Assembly: GCA_020726505.1 (NCBI GenBank)
Contig: JAHLEZ010000017.1
Coordinates: 434,001 to 498,000, forward strand
Reading direction: 5' to 3'
DNA from: Leptodontidium sp. MPI-SDFR-AT-0119
Taxonomy: Eukaryota > Ascomycota > Leotiomycetes > Helotiales > Leptodontidiaceae
Length of the DNA stretch: 64,000 nt
Shown here: positions 25,501-37,469 of the stretch, piece by piece
Layout: every line of letters starts with the position of its first letter
Position numbering within the stretch: position 1 is the stretch's first letter
Notes under the pieces: model-generated
Told to the model about the DNA's origin: nothing
What the model saw: the letters and a program-made list of their open reading frames with translations, nothing else
Databases searched by the model: none
Position numbers and translations under genes: made by a program

Positions 25501-27094
25501 GTTTTATTACAGAGAAGCTATTAGTTAATCAGCGATGTGCATACTTCTACGCAATGAATTAGACCAATGACTTACCTTAGAACGGATTTTCCTGACCCGG
25601 CTTGACGGATTGGTAATTAGCAAAGATTCAAATAACTCATATTGGAAGCTTATCCCACCTTTACCATGAAGCCAGAAGAGCGAGTTTGGAGCAGTCTTCC
25701 ATCTTTTGAACTCAGCGTTTCTTTCCAGGAGCCATTTACCTGTAAAAGCTGCATGTTTCTCCTGGGCATTGTTGAAGTTCTCTGAGGGGTCAACAGCTGA
25801 TAGCCAACCGAGTAACTTCGCACGATTTGCATCATTTTGAGCTTCGGCCACTGCGTTTCGTAAACCGCTGAAGTCTCGACTCATAGTTCCCATGGCCAGC
25901 ATATGCTCTCTGTGGCGCTTATCAAGGGCTTCACTCTCCTCTTGGTCCCTCGTATCTTTCCATATGTCGTAAATGGAGCAGAAAGATGTCTCTTTGTTCT
26001 GTACATCTAAAAGCAACGACTTCCAGTCGTCCCACTTGATACTGTCCAATGCGATCCTTGTAGCTCCATTTCTGTACAGATAGCAGACACTCGTAGCCTG
26101 AAACTTCAGCACTTGAGTGTACAGTCCATGCAGGGCTTTTCGATACTCCGCATGAGAAAAGAGAGGATCATGTCGCTCGTTAGCCGGCTTCATCTCATAT
26201 CGGCGAGTGTATAGAGCTTCCCGCATCGAGCTTTGATCGATCAAGTCAGAAATGTAATCGAGACCCTTGACTAGAGCAGTTGCTTGCTTCGAAGGGTTCA
26301 AGAATAGCTGAAGTTGTTAGTATCGCTTCTCGCACATGAAACGAATCCGTTGTCGTACATACCGGAAGCAATAGCCCAACTCCCGCCCAGGCTATCGAGG
26401 CGTATGGATTGGCGCTGAGAGCGCTGTTGATATATCTATTCGCTTTCTCTATTATGCCGACTACTGGCTCCATCAAGTCTTTGACCGGCACTTCCTTGCC
26501 ACCAAACTTCAGCTTCCAAGTATTTTGTTGAACTTCTTTCAGTTTTCCTTCAAGAATGACGGCCATCTGCTCCTTTCGTCCAAACTGTGCATGATCTAGT
26601 GATGCAGGGACTTCATTTTCTGACGCACTTCGGGACAGAGCAAGTTCATAGTTGATTACGAGACTTTTGTCCAACTCTCGTAAGGTTTCATATGCTTCAT
26701 TCCAGAGCTGGGAAATCGGGATCGTCTCTTCATGTACCGCTCCTCGTTCTTCTCCAGACTTTTCGAAAAGTTCACATCTAGTGTCAACTGCTGCAAGTAG
26801 CTGCTGTGGTGGTGATACAGTCCTACTATCTACTATGTCGCTGGCTGAGGCAGCATTCGCGTCGGACTGCTCATCAGCTCTAGGAGAAAGTATAAGGGAA
26901 ACATCTCGCGCGGCGGCAGGCACCAGTGCTTCGCTTGTGATATTGGGCCCACTCGAAGCCGAGCCTGTTGCCTGGGCCTCGGGAGAGAGTTTCACGACGT
27001 CTTTGGCTTTCGAACGGGAGGATATTTTGTTTCTCAGCCTCGAAAACCCGAATTTCGATCCAGCCCTGCTGCCTTGATCATTCTGCCCCGCCAT
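22531..27094 (-). CDS. NACHT-ankyrin NLR (NWD-type STAND receptor)
   Basis: A fungal NOD-like receptor: NACHT ATPase switch plus ankyrin sensor. The start is ATG 27094. Exons 26363..27094, 25659..26307, 25576..25600 (25 nt), 24930..25517 and 22531..24859 join in phase to 1440 aa. The N-terminal part matches the NWD/NACHT_N domain (AWAGVGLLLP-LFLNPSKQATALVKGLDYIS across intron 1). The P-loop GKAGSGKS (about 460) is assembled across the 25-nt exon. FFYFSFNDTR and Walker B LVLDALDECP (about 561) follow, then LLCTSRPE and ADGMFQYISCQFDALR. Residues about 910-1370 hold about 14 ankyrin units, several almost identical. The C-terminus is a Glu-rich coil. It is probably non-self recognition or regulated cell death; the effector output of this N-domain is not known to me. 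Confidence 0.93.
22790..24004 (-). repeat. Tandem 99-bp ankyrin-coding repeat array with high internal conservation
   Basis: About 12-13 head-to-tail units of 33 codons. The core NIVQLLLDRGADVNAQGG is nearly invariant in protein and DNA. Variation concentrates in the residues after GG (KN/EY/VY/EH), in A/V at the Q-x-AA position, and in the Y/F-x-G-x loop. Units 4 and 8 (KNGTALQAAAYHGNENIVQL) are identical in protein. Outer units at both ends are more diverged, the pattern expected of unequal exchange in the centre. Confidence 0.95.
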
Positions 27095-27576
27095 CTCAAC
27101 GAGCAAAGGCCACTTGGGAGGTGGTTCAACTCAGAGGCGCAATCGGTAACTCGTAATTCGGGTTGGGTTAATGGAATTATGATGCGTTCGTGGCCGACTA
27201 TTGTTCACGGGTCCCTCTGTTCGAGCGGTCGAGCCGAAGGACAACACTGGGCGGCGCCAACGGGGACAAATCATTACCCTGGTATCATCTGCAGCCATTC
27301 CGCCACAAATTCGTGATGTCTGCCACAGTGCCACTTTTGTAATGCAGTTCCTTCATGTTTTGTGCCTACGAAGCTTGATAAATAAAACCAAGTCTCTAAA
27401 TTGAATTGCCTTTATCTCCAGTCAACCTATCCACAACTATTTCTCGTCTTGAAAATGTTGCTGCCAGAATTGAATGACAGATATCGTCCGGGTTCAAAGT
27501 TCTTTGCAAGCGTGGTAAGAACTACACGATAGTAATAGTCCTCTTCTTCACTTTCACTTGATCGACTTCATCATAA
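27095..27576. other. Promoter region of the NACHT-ankyrin gene
   Basis: Lies upstream of the minus-strand NLR and downstream of the HET relic. No gene is seen. Confidence 0.45.
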
Positions 27577-28777
27577 TTAAGCCAGATTTTCCAATGCCAT
27601 GAACAAATACGAATCCGCTGTCGCATCCTCCTCGTATGGCAGTTGATTCTTCCTTACGCTGGATTCTCCAATACGACGAAACTCATCGCCCTTCTCTCCA
27701 GTCGATTCCAACAACAGGAAGTCCATTCCCGGAAGACCACTGCCAGAGGCCCCTTTCACCGGATGATTTCAAAGGCCCCATATATTTGTCCGGGATGCGA
27801 TTTGTGTTGTTGATATCTTTCGTAAATGATTACATCGACTACCCGCGCGCTGTTGTAGACGATTTGTTGAAACGGAGACAACTTTAGGAAGTATGAGGGC
27901 TCATCGGGGAATTAGTTGTCGGTTGACCACACCGGGGGTAGATGTTCAATAGGGAAGAATCGGCCACGCATTTTAAGCTCCCCGCCAATGACTTGACCAT
28001 ACGGATCATAATTCTTCGTTACCGTGTGCAGGTCGAGAATCTGTGCAACTTTGAGCGCAGATATTGCCAGAGCGTCCCGAGTTTTCGAGATATTCGACAT
28101 AGCCGATAAATTTCCCAGAATACTAGCCCAACTCCATGACGGCGCAAGGTACTCTGACGGACGTGTTGGATCAAATCGTGTTGACTCATCGGCAGGATAT
28201 TTTGGGTCCTGACTCCACATCAGACTCGCCATGATGTCTTTCTTCCAATGTCCAGCAAGATATTCATCCTTGAGGACGGGCTGGAAAGCCCGAGCAAGTC
28301 CTGATAGCGCTGGCAGAGCATCAAGTCTTTGGTGAGGGAACGAGTCATGAATTGCTCTGCAATCTACCACCATTTGTCGTAAGGACTTTCGATCGCAAGT
28401 GCCTTCCACCATTCGTCCGGCTTTGGGGACCTTATATGGAGCTTCTGAAGAAGTGAAGGTTCTGGTTTCGGTGCCTCCTGTCTCCCCGCACGGAGGACTT
28501 GCTGAATAAAACCCTTGGATCTGTATTCCTGAGTGGGTTGAGTAATTCTGCCCCCTTCGTCCGCTTGATATTCTGGACACTCCCACATCATCTGCTGTGC
28601 CCCGTAAGATAGCGTTCGTGGCGCAAGTCGGCCTTCTTGCAAAGTCCAGCCCCGCTGCTCGACACAATCTATGTTTTGTGTAATGCGGAGTGGAAGTCGG
28701 TGTTCGTGGGCCAGGGTGGCCATAGTCTTGTGGAGTGGTGTAGGCTGACACGAGTCTGACTTGGTGTGGGCAAACAT
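27577..28777 (-). pseudogene. HET-domain gene relic, truncated and frame-broken
   Basis: Recognisable HET-protein parts on the minus strand. They are RGWTLQEGRLAPRTLSYGAQ...WECPEYQAD (28,600 region), then SLTxxxLDALPALSGLARAFQ...DEYLAGHWKKDI, EYLAPSWSWASI, YDPYGQVIGGELKMRGRFFP and, after a stop at 27912, DFLLLESTGEKGDEFRRIGE. Breaks are an in-frame TAG at 28364-28366 (after YDKWW; the same frame then reads IAEQFMTRSL), a frame change near 28340, and further stops between 27912 and 27760. The N-terminal half of the HET domain (SHRW, CIDQ motifs) is missing, so the copy is 5'-truncated. It lies head-on beside the NLR gene. Confidence 0.8.
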
Positions 28778-31122
28778 GCTACACACCGTGGAATGGAACT
28801 GGGTCGCCTCGACTGGCGAAGAACAAAAAGTTGCTAGTCCTTATTACCGCATCAGGACAGAAAGGACAGGCTACTTTTTCCCTCCTCGTTTCAGCTAATA
28901 CAACACTCAATGGCGCAATGACACCAGAATGTTGGTAGATTAGATAAGATCTTCGTCTATCTCAGTATCTGCGTGTCGATATCATGTAACTTCAAACATA
29001 GGAAAGCATTTGGGGTAATAGACTTGAATGGGATGAATGATCAGATCCCCCCTACTCAATAGTTAGTTCGCTGTGCAGAATTCAATACTGTAGCTCTATT
29101 TCTATAAGTTTGCTAGATAGAGTCTATATAGTCTTCAAGCTGGAGTAAGGCATTGGGGCGAGATTAAGGATGATGCTACATTTTCATCGTTATATTTTTT
29201 TTTTAGCGAGGTGTGTAGCAATGCTGACTCTGACGAAGTCCTGTGGATCGCAATTGGCGAGAGTGGCGAGGATGAACGGGATTAAATCTCGAGTGACCAG
29301 TTCGGGATGTTTTGGATGGGGGATGCTGAGAGGAAGGGGTGTGCGAGTGGATGATGGAGCTATTGAGAGGCTGAGAGGAGATTGGCTAGCTAGATGGTGT
29401 GGAATTGAAGAACGAAATGTCGATGTCTGTGATAGGTTTGTAGACTTGGCGACTGGATGGATGGATGGCTGATCAATGTTTTGGTGGAAAACCTTGGGGA
29501 TGTTTAATTTCTGAAGCCGTCCGTCCTAGTCGACATCTACCAAGCTATGATAGAGTTCATATTCGCCGTCGAATATTGTTGAGATGAATTCCCCAGAACC
29601 GCACACTAAACGTAGTAGCATAGGATGATATCTCAAAATCTAGAAACTAGGAAGCGAACACATACAGCCAGCCCATTTATAAATACCGGCAGCCTCGTTT
29701 CGCATGCGGCCTGCCCGAACCCAGATTCCAGTGGCACCCAACACCATCTTATACATCTGCAGTGACTCATTCCCAACTAGTATTGGATTAGGTCGACCTA
29801 ATTAGGAAGCTGTCGTATCCAGTCCCGCGACTCTTCCAATAACAATTCTTTATTTTGATTACACATTCATCCTTTTGCTAAGCGAGAACTCGGGTACGAC
29901 ATTCCATGCAATGTTCGCTTGACTGTTTTGGAACTCAGGTCACATCACTCAGATCAGGAATCATTTTGTATCTATCTCGATCGATTTAAAGTCTCGGTTT
30001 AGTTATCTCATTATCACCCAAAAGTGTAGGAGAAAGAAGAAAAAAAGTCAATCTTTATCTCAAAAGGGTTTTCCTCCTATTTTTTTCAATTTTTTTCTTC
30101 TTCACGGTTGTCCTCATTTCTCATTCTAGCATACCTACCTACTCACCTCAACTTTGGAAAAATTGCAGTTCCCAGAATACGGGGCTTACCAGATTCCGCC
30201 GCAAATGAGAAGCGATCTTCCAAGCAAAAAGGAACCACGCCCCCAAAAACACCAACAATCATACTCATCAACGGTTTCTTTCTAGATGAGCCCCTCCTCC
30301 TCCTCTTCCTGCTGCTGGGGAAATTGGATTCTCATCTTCCAATCCAATCCAATCAGAAGGCTACACTGTTCTCGCGCCAGGCTGGTAATATTAAGAATAA
30401 GATGTAAGAGCCACGCGTGGTTCTCCGTTATCGTAAACAACAACACTTCACCATGAAAGTCTCTCACCTCGCGAAAATTCCACAGAAGCAGTACGGTATA
30501 AAACTATTTTATACTGTACTATTTTATACTATAATACCAACGCCCTCTCACCAAAGCCAGACCTAGAAGATCGCACCGCCTCCCCCCTCTATCTTACGCC
30601 TCACCCTCACCCTCACCCTCACTCACGCGAGAGGTGTAGAAAGTAGATTTCTTTGATATTGATATGGATATGCAATGCAAGTTTTGTGTGTTGACACTGA
30701 TGTTGAGCGCGAGGTTGGAACTATTATTACCCCTGAGTAAACGAGGTTAGCCAAGAAAACATTACATACCTAAGTATCTCAACTTTCACATGCAAACGTT
30801 ACTGTAATTGAAAATTTCAGATAGATGTAATTCATGATTCGCTAAATACATAACAATTACCATGTCACCAGATCAGGCCATCCTGTCCGTTCATCCATTC
30901 ACATGTCCTCGATGACTTCATCCGAATGAGAGCACGCCTGTGCTTTTGAAATCTCCATCGCTCTCGCCGCTTGTCCAATGCCCTCCAGATAACCCCAAGA
31001 TCGATCAACATAACAGAGACTGTTTATCCCAAAGCTGCCCAAAACGCCTATGCAAAGCCGAACAAAGCTGTACATTATCCCATCCAAACTCCAAGCAGAA
31101 TATCACGACGAACAATCGGTTT
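28778..31122. other. Intergenic, no supported gene
   Basis: 2.3 kb with only short open frames. Features: TGGATGGATGGATGGC at 29455-29471, a pyrimidine/poly-T block at 30060-30110, and a TCACCC/CCTCAC hexamer-like run at 30600-30622. None suggests a gene. Confidence 0.45.
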
Positions 31123-33509
31123 TCACGTCCATAACCATACACAGCCACATGCTACTGAATCCAGATCCCGTGTGCTCAGCGCAGTTTCACTCCCATCGTA
31201 CGAGCGTTTTGAGTTCATGTCGACAATGGTTGATGAGAATGTCTCGTTGAGGTAGACGATCACGGGTTGGCCGGTACTGTTAGTTGCAACGTTTGCTGCA
31301 CCGTAGTCATCGATGACATGTTGAACGCCTGTCGATATATTAGCTTGATCCAGAGTATTTCAAGGACGTGAAATTGACGAGTGAAGACAACGCTCTAGTA
31401 ATAGGGTGTGACTTACAGTATGGTGGGATCGCCTGTGGACCTGGGACTCGGCGCTCTTCAATCTTCAAAACATTCGGATACGCAGGAGGAAACTTGAACT
31501 GTTGACTGGGACCAGAAGGCGAGCCGGATGACTGTACTCCTGTAGCAGATGGTATCGAGCTGCCATACGTGCTGGTGGCAGCAGCTGTGGTGGAAGCTGG
31601 AGAAGTAGAGGCCGAACGGCCTGCACTGCTAGTAAGGTTGACCTGAATAGATGTTAGCAGCTGATGGAGATAAAATTTGTTAAATGTAACAGCAGGACAG
31701 AGATGATCAAGGCTGTTGTCTATGCGAAAACAAAGAGCTTACATAAATAAATGCCTCCAGGAGAGTTCCATTCCAATAGCAGAACCACGGCCGGTCACCT
31801 GGTTGGGCAACATTCTTTCGCATAAAACCACCTGGCGGACGATCATCGTCTTTCTCTCCACTGCCCCGCTTTACGTTAGCACCAGGCGCCGTGATCGCCC
31901 CCTCTGGTAGGATCACAATTTTGTTGTATGGCATTTCGAAGAACCAGGCAGGACCTTTTCCAGGCTCTTGAGAGTCCATTACCAGATTCAAAACTTGGTC
32001 CTGGCTTAAAAGGGGCGGCTGTGTACCAAAAGCGTAATAGTCCCCGAACGTATTATTGCCGAGGCTCAAACTGACTTCGTTATTCGCAAGCTCACTACCC
32101 GCACCAACCAATGGAGTTACTACTATGGTGTAGGATGTCATTGGTATTGAGCAACTCCATGCAGCGCTCTGTTGAGTGTTGGAAAGGCAGCTGTTCTGGA
32201 TAGCCGAAGGGGCTGAAATGGGCAGTGCGAAGGTACCGGTTGGAAGATCTGGTAAGCCAGTTGGAGATGCAGTAAGTGGAGTGGCATCAAATGTAGTTGT
32301 CATGGTTGTTACGACAATACTTTGTCTATTGGGTTTAGCATGTATTGATTGCTCGGAAGGGGGTACTTACGGATTCTTGCCAGGTGGGTGCTTGTTGTTT
32401 GGATGTTTGGGCTTCAGGACCGCGAGCACAGTCCCCAGGATAATTCCGAACATTATGAAGACCAGAACAACGAGGATCATGACCCATAGTGGAACGATGC
32501 CACAAATCTTCTTCCGTGCAGTCTTTTGCCATTTCTTCAACTCTGGCTTCTCTGACATTTGAATGGCGGCCATGTTAACTTGGTGCTCACTGGTCGCAGA
32601 GTTTAGGGTGCGTGTAGATTGTCGAGAGGGAGAATTAAGGTCTTCTCTTGAAGCGAATTCAGGGTTTCGGGTGGCCAAACCCATACCCCCAGCACCAGCA
32701 ACAGGTATCGCGACAGTGGGACGAGTCTTCCTGGCAAAAGCTTCATCTGGGTATTGGGTATATGGAGGAAGTTGCTCAGTGTGCCCATCTGGTCCAATGA
32801 TATCTGCTATCTCTTCGCCATCTGGACCCAGTCGACGTTGATAATTGTTGTTCAATCCAGGGAACCCGACTGGAACAGGTGCCAATGGCGTTGGTTCATC
32901 CGCAACTTCTGCTTCGGGTACAGTATTTTGAGGGTACATTCCGTACGGGTGTGTTGGGCCACCAGGGCCGTTGTATGGCCTATCCGGAACTGGCATGGTT
33001 GAAGTGGTTGCTACACTTGCTGTTCTGGCCAATCGTGACTCCTGCGGGTACATTTGGTATGGATGTGAAGGACCAGAAGGTCCTCGATAGGGACTTTCCG
33101 CCCTCACATACGGCATGTCTGTTGAAACACTTGATGCTCTGGTTGGGGCTGCTGCATTGAAGTTCGATGCAGCCGTTGAACTCCTCCTTAGGCTCGCACC
33201 CATTCCCCCATCATGACGCAGAGCAAATGTATCGAGTGCCTGGGGTTTTGTCGTACTCGAGGGTCGTGGCGGGGGAGTTCTTCGTCCGTTCATGAGATGT
33301 TGTGAAGCCTGAGACGACATCCGATTGTGACCAGTCATTGCACCAGATGGACGGAAGCCATCCGCTATTCCCATCGCCTGTAAATCATAATCATCATCAT
33401 CCTCGTCATCGTCATCGAGATACATTGGTGTCTGTTGAGGAGGGATTGACGAGCGTGCCGATAGCCTCCTGTCGACTCCCATCGACGACCGATGTTCAGG
33501 ACCAGCCAT
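31123..33509 (-). CDS. Single-pass membrane protein, DUF7820-like, function unknown
   Basis: Start ATG 33509; exons 32371..33509, 31743..32325, 31417..31642 and 31123..31328; introns of 45, 100 and 88 nt in phase; 717 aa. A long disordered cytosolic N-terminus contains an acidic run (DDDDEDDDDYD) and two PYxGPxGPxHPYxMYPQ repeats (about residues 150-205). One TM helix follows (IVPLWVMILVVLVFIMFGII, about 345-365). The extracellular part has TGTFALPISAPSAIQNSCLS, AAWSCSIP, YAFGTQPP, GPAWFFEMPYNKIVILPEG and PWFCYWNGTLLEAFIYV, then a Ser/Thr-rich segment and a Cys-ending tail. I recognise the layout as an ascomycete family annotated DUF7820; the name is from memory and should be checked. No function is known. 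Confidence 0.85.
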
Positions 33510-36500
33510 TTTCCACTCTGCTCTTCACTTCACCCGCAATGCCGAGACTTCACACACTCTCTCTCTCCTTTTGTCGTGACACCCAATCCACCTAGCTGAG
33601 GACCTGCGACTTCAAGTGCTACTCATCAATGTCGTGGAGGATGCGAGAGACAGACGATGCGGTCGTGATGGGGGGCGTGGAAGGTTGTGGTTGTAGTTGT
33701 GGTGGTCGTGCTGGTGGTGGTGAGAGAGGTTGTGGCTTGATGTTTGAAGTTGTTCGTTCACTTCACTGGAGAAGAGGAGAGGAGAGCGGAGTAGCACAGG
33801 GCAGCCAGCCAGCCAAAGAGAGAGCGAGCGAGCGACTGGAAGAGGGAAGGCACTCAGGGCAAGGGAAGCAAGGGAAGGGAAGGAGGGAGGGAGGGAAGGG
33901 GAGTCGAGGCAGGGCACGGCACTCCTGGCTTGGCGCTACTTCCCAGACTGAGACGCTCGCTTACTGGCTGGCTGTATCGAAACCTTAGTCGAGGGGGGGC
34001 TAGGGGGGCAGGGGCAGTGGAGAGTGTGCTGAGTGGAGATTATTTTGGGATGGCACGCACCGAGACGAGATGGCTGAGACAGCTCGCTGGCTGGCCAGAA
34101 GAGGGCAAGTGTGTGTTTTGGTAATTGGAAGAGAAGTGAAGAGGCTTTTGAAGGAAGAGAAAGTGCTGACTGTTGTCTTGTGCATAGTACAATACATACT
34201 TCGTATTGCGACTACTAACTACTCCTGAGCTGACTACTTCTACTGCTGCTACTTCACGCATATACGGCGTCTCTTTCAACTTCATCTGGATTCCTGCGAT
34301 GCTCATGCTCGGTGGCTGACTCTGGCTGCACTTGCACCAATTTCTCCATCCATCAATCACATCTGGCTAGCACTTGCTTGCACTTTGGATTGGATTGGCT
34401 GCCCCCATTTTAAGCCCCGGTCCATGTTTCGGGCACATCTCGCTGCTCTACCCTGCCCTGTTGTGTTGTCCCAGATAATCCAAGATACAGTACATACAGT
34501 ACTGTACGCCGTATCTTTATCGCCCCTCTACCTTATTTCCCCTGCCAGCTCCCCCTTCAAGCTTCTCAAACTGGCTTCCAGGCGTGTCCACAGTGCCACA
34601 GGATGTGCAGGCCCTCTTCCCAATCCAGCCCTTTCCGCGATGGATGTGGAGTTGACTCTGCACAGTGGGTGCCCACCCACCACCAGACAAATCCAAACTT
34701 CAAACTTCAGAAACGGCAGTGGTCTCCCGTGCTGCTGTTTGCTTCGCTGCTTCACATCTCTCGCTCCGTGTGAGGTTCGTCCTGAGCTTCTGCTTCCATG
34801 GGTCGAGCTGGTCAGATGCACTGCACGGTACTGTTTTGTTATCTTCTCATCAGTCGATTTGAGAACATGAGGAACGTTTTAAACTTTTCCCGCATCTCAG
34901 ATTCGAGGATATTGATATCTTGGCAATACTCGGCATATTCCAGTGCTTATGCCCTTCCTTGTCCATAAATCCACCCTCCTAATTTCATCATCCAAATCAT
35001 TCACTCACTCACCAACTTTTTCACCACCCATCCATCGTCCTTCAGCCAGATTTAACCACTCATCTGCCTACCAACTTTGGCAAAGCCTGTTTCGGTATCG
35101 ATATCGATATCGATCTCATCCACTCCAAATTTCTCCGAGCACATGATTGGTTTATCTGCAATTAATCTACCTCCTGCCAGCCCTCGTTCCATCTCTGGTA
35201 CAGCAGATCCTTGACAAGCTTTCTGCCCTAGAGTCTGGAATTTTTCGATCGATCGCTCGATCGGATCAAAAGTGGCCAGGTGGTTGTAAAACTTATTACT
35301 TCACTGGTAAATTTATCTGACTACTTTTCCGCAACGATTCTTTCGTCTGGAATTTTGAGGGGGAAAATGTGATTTTCCGTCCATGGCGGCTGTTATCCTC
35401 CCTTTGCCTTGATATTAGGCTCTTATCTTGATCTCCTCTCCCTAGAACCGAACGGAATAATGCAGACTGACTCCCAGTAGAAATTGAAATTGAAATTGAA
35501 TTGTCCGGAGTCAGAGGGCCCTGAGAGCAGAGAGCAGACAAACAGTCAGATGTTTTCGAAATCGTCCAATGGTGCTTCAGCTTGAGGTTTTGGTGTCTCA
35601 TGTGTTCGATGCTGATACTTTAGATGTGTCTTGGCTGGGCATCGACCGATCTTTTCGGTACCGTACTGACAAGGTACGGAGAGTGGGTGGTGCATGAAAA
35701 GGAAGTAAAAGACGAGTACCTAGATATTTGATTGGGTTTGGAGGAAGTTATTACCGTGATTCCCTGGGAGGCCGGCTCAGTGATCAATGCCAGTTACCTA
35801 AGTCACATGAAAATCATGTGACGTGGACATGTGACTTGAAAGCCTGCTGGCCATCAACTCGCTCCAGCAGGTTCTACTCAAGCATTCATATGCCTGAGGA
35901 AAGAGGTGTTTAGCGCCATCTCACTTTGGCCGAAAGGCTTGTTAGTCCTTGAACCCTGTGCAGATAAGTTAGAACAAGTTGACTGGTCCAGACTGCACAA
36001 TTCTACTGAGATACTTCGAGTATTTGAAAGTAACTTTCGATATCAATCAATCATGTACCTGCGCAAGAGAACAGAACAAACGGCTGTTCCCCCCCCCATG
36101 AGAGCTGCCAAAGCTACCTATACTTTCGACATTGAGTTCATCCAGTAACTTTTTGACTTCCCGTCCGGGCCGTACTTGAATCATGACCAGCAGATTCCCA
36201 TGTAGATAAAAGAAAAGAAATACATCCGATCAAGGCGATATCTCGTAACAGAATGAAAAATCACACCCACCATCTCCATCGAAAGATATCCGCCACCTCC
36301 ATCATGGCTCCATAGCAAGACAGGATGATTTATACTTTGGCACTTGTCATGCTTGATCTAATCTAATCAGATCGCTCGCTGATGAAGAATCTGACTGGAT
36401 CCTGCTACTGTACTGTAGGCGGTGGGGGGAAAAGCGGTTGGTTCTGGATGATGCATGCGGCCCGAAATGGATAGGTACTCTTCTTGTTCGGATTCTTGAG

Positions 36501-37469
36501 GTTTTTGATCAAGCTTTTCTTGAAAGGTCTTTTGGAACAGAATAGGCATGATACCGAGGGCTTCGTAATAGCATAGTGGCTCAGCACAGCTATCATTCCG
36601 TCTGACAGGCACCACTACTTCTCAATCAGGCAGCTCTGCACTGGCTGATTCTCTGAATGCGGTCGATGCGGTTCGTTCCTGTTCCTGCATCCGCATCACC
36701 AGTTCGTCACTTTGCCTACCTACCTTGGGGACATTGCTTGGTGGTGCGTGGTTGGTTGCCCGAGGTCGGCGGTAACTTGCAGAGAAAGTGGCGTGGCAGT
36801 GCAGATTTCTTTCCTCGCTATCTTTCCGCGCAGACAATAGGTTTGTATGCAGGTGAGTTCATAGGGGTCCTGGTCTTTTGCTGGTATTGCGTGGAGTGAC
36901 TGGGACACGACTCTGCTGGCTGGTACGATACTTCATAGATACATGCTGCCTGTGTGCTGTCCCAGTCCAGATAAGGCAAAGCACGCACGTAGCGGCCAAG
37001 ATTGTGCTGCATCCCATGCCAGATCCCTGAAGCTCTTTGTTGCGCCGTCAACAGATAAAAACCCTCCACTCCCCATACCTTCCCCTCTACTCCTCCCCCT
37101 TTTTCCTCTTCCTCGCCCTGTCCTTTTTTTATTGAAGATATATACCAAAAAATCAAAATACTCTCTCCCTAGTAAGTGAAGAAATCTTCCTCATTGGGCG
37201 GCCGTCAGCCATTTGTTGGGGTTTGCGTTAGTGGCGGAAGCTACTGAAACCCAAAATTAATTGATTATCTTTTTTTGTTGACGCGGAGCGATAAAGCCCC
37301 TTTCCTGCCCACTCTCTCCAGACATCTGGCAACCTTCCGAGACTGACACACGACACAGTTCAAGGTTCCTTTTTGAATATATCCTCGATCTGGTACGATA
37401 AATTCCTGCGGATTTCCAATTTGCAAGCCCTAATTGTGCAAAGTACACCCCCCGCTTCACCGCCTCAAG
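33510..37469. other. 4-kb intergenic region, no supported gene
   Basis: Divergent promoter space between the DUF7820-like gene and HMG-CoA synthase. It contains a GT/GA-rich block at 33650-33900 (GGGAGGGAGGGAAGG), an (ATCGAT)-type run at 35098-35117, and several CT-rich leader-like tracts near 37060-37140. Open frames here are low complexity. Confidence 0.5.

Noticed and set aside
30600..30622. CCTCAC/TCACCC run considered as telomere-like repeat
   Set aside because: Few copies and not TTAGGG-type; simple low-complexity promoter DNA.
33612..33988. Gly/Arg- and Ser/His-rich frames on both strands
   Set aside because: Low-complexity GT/GA-rich promoter DNA without splice or family support.
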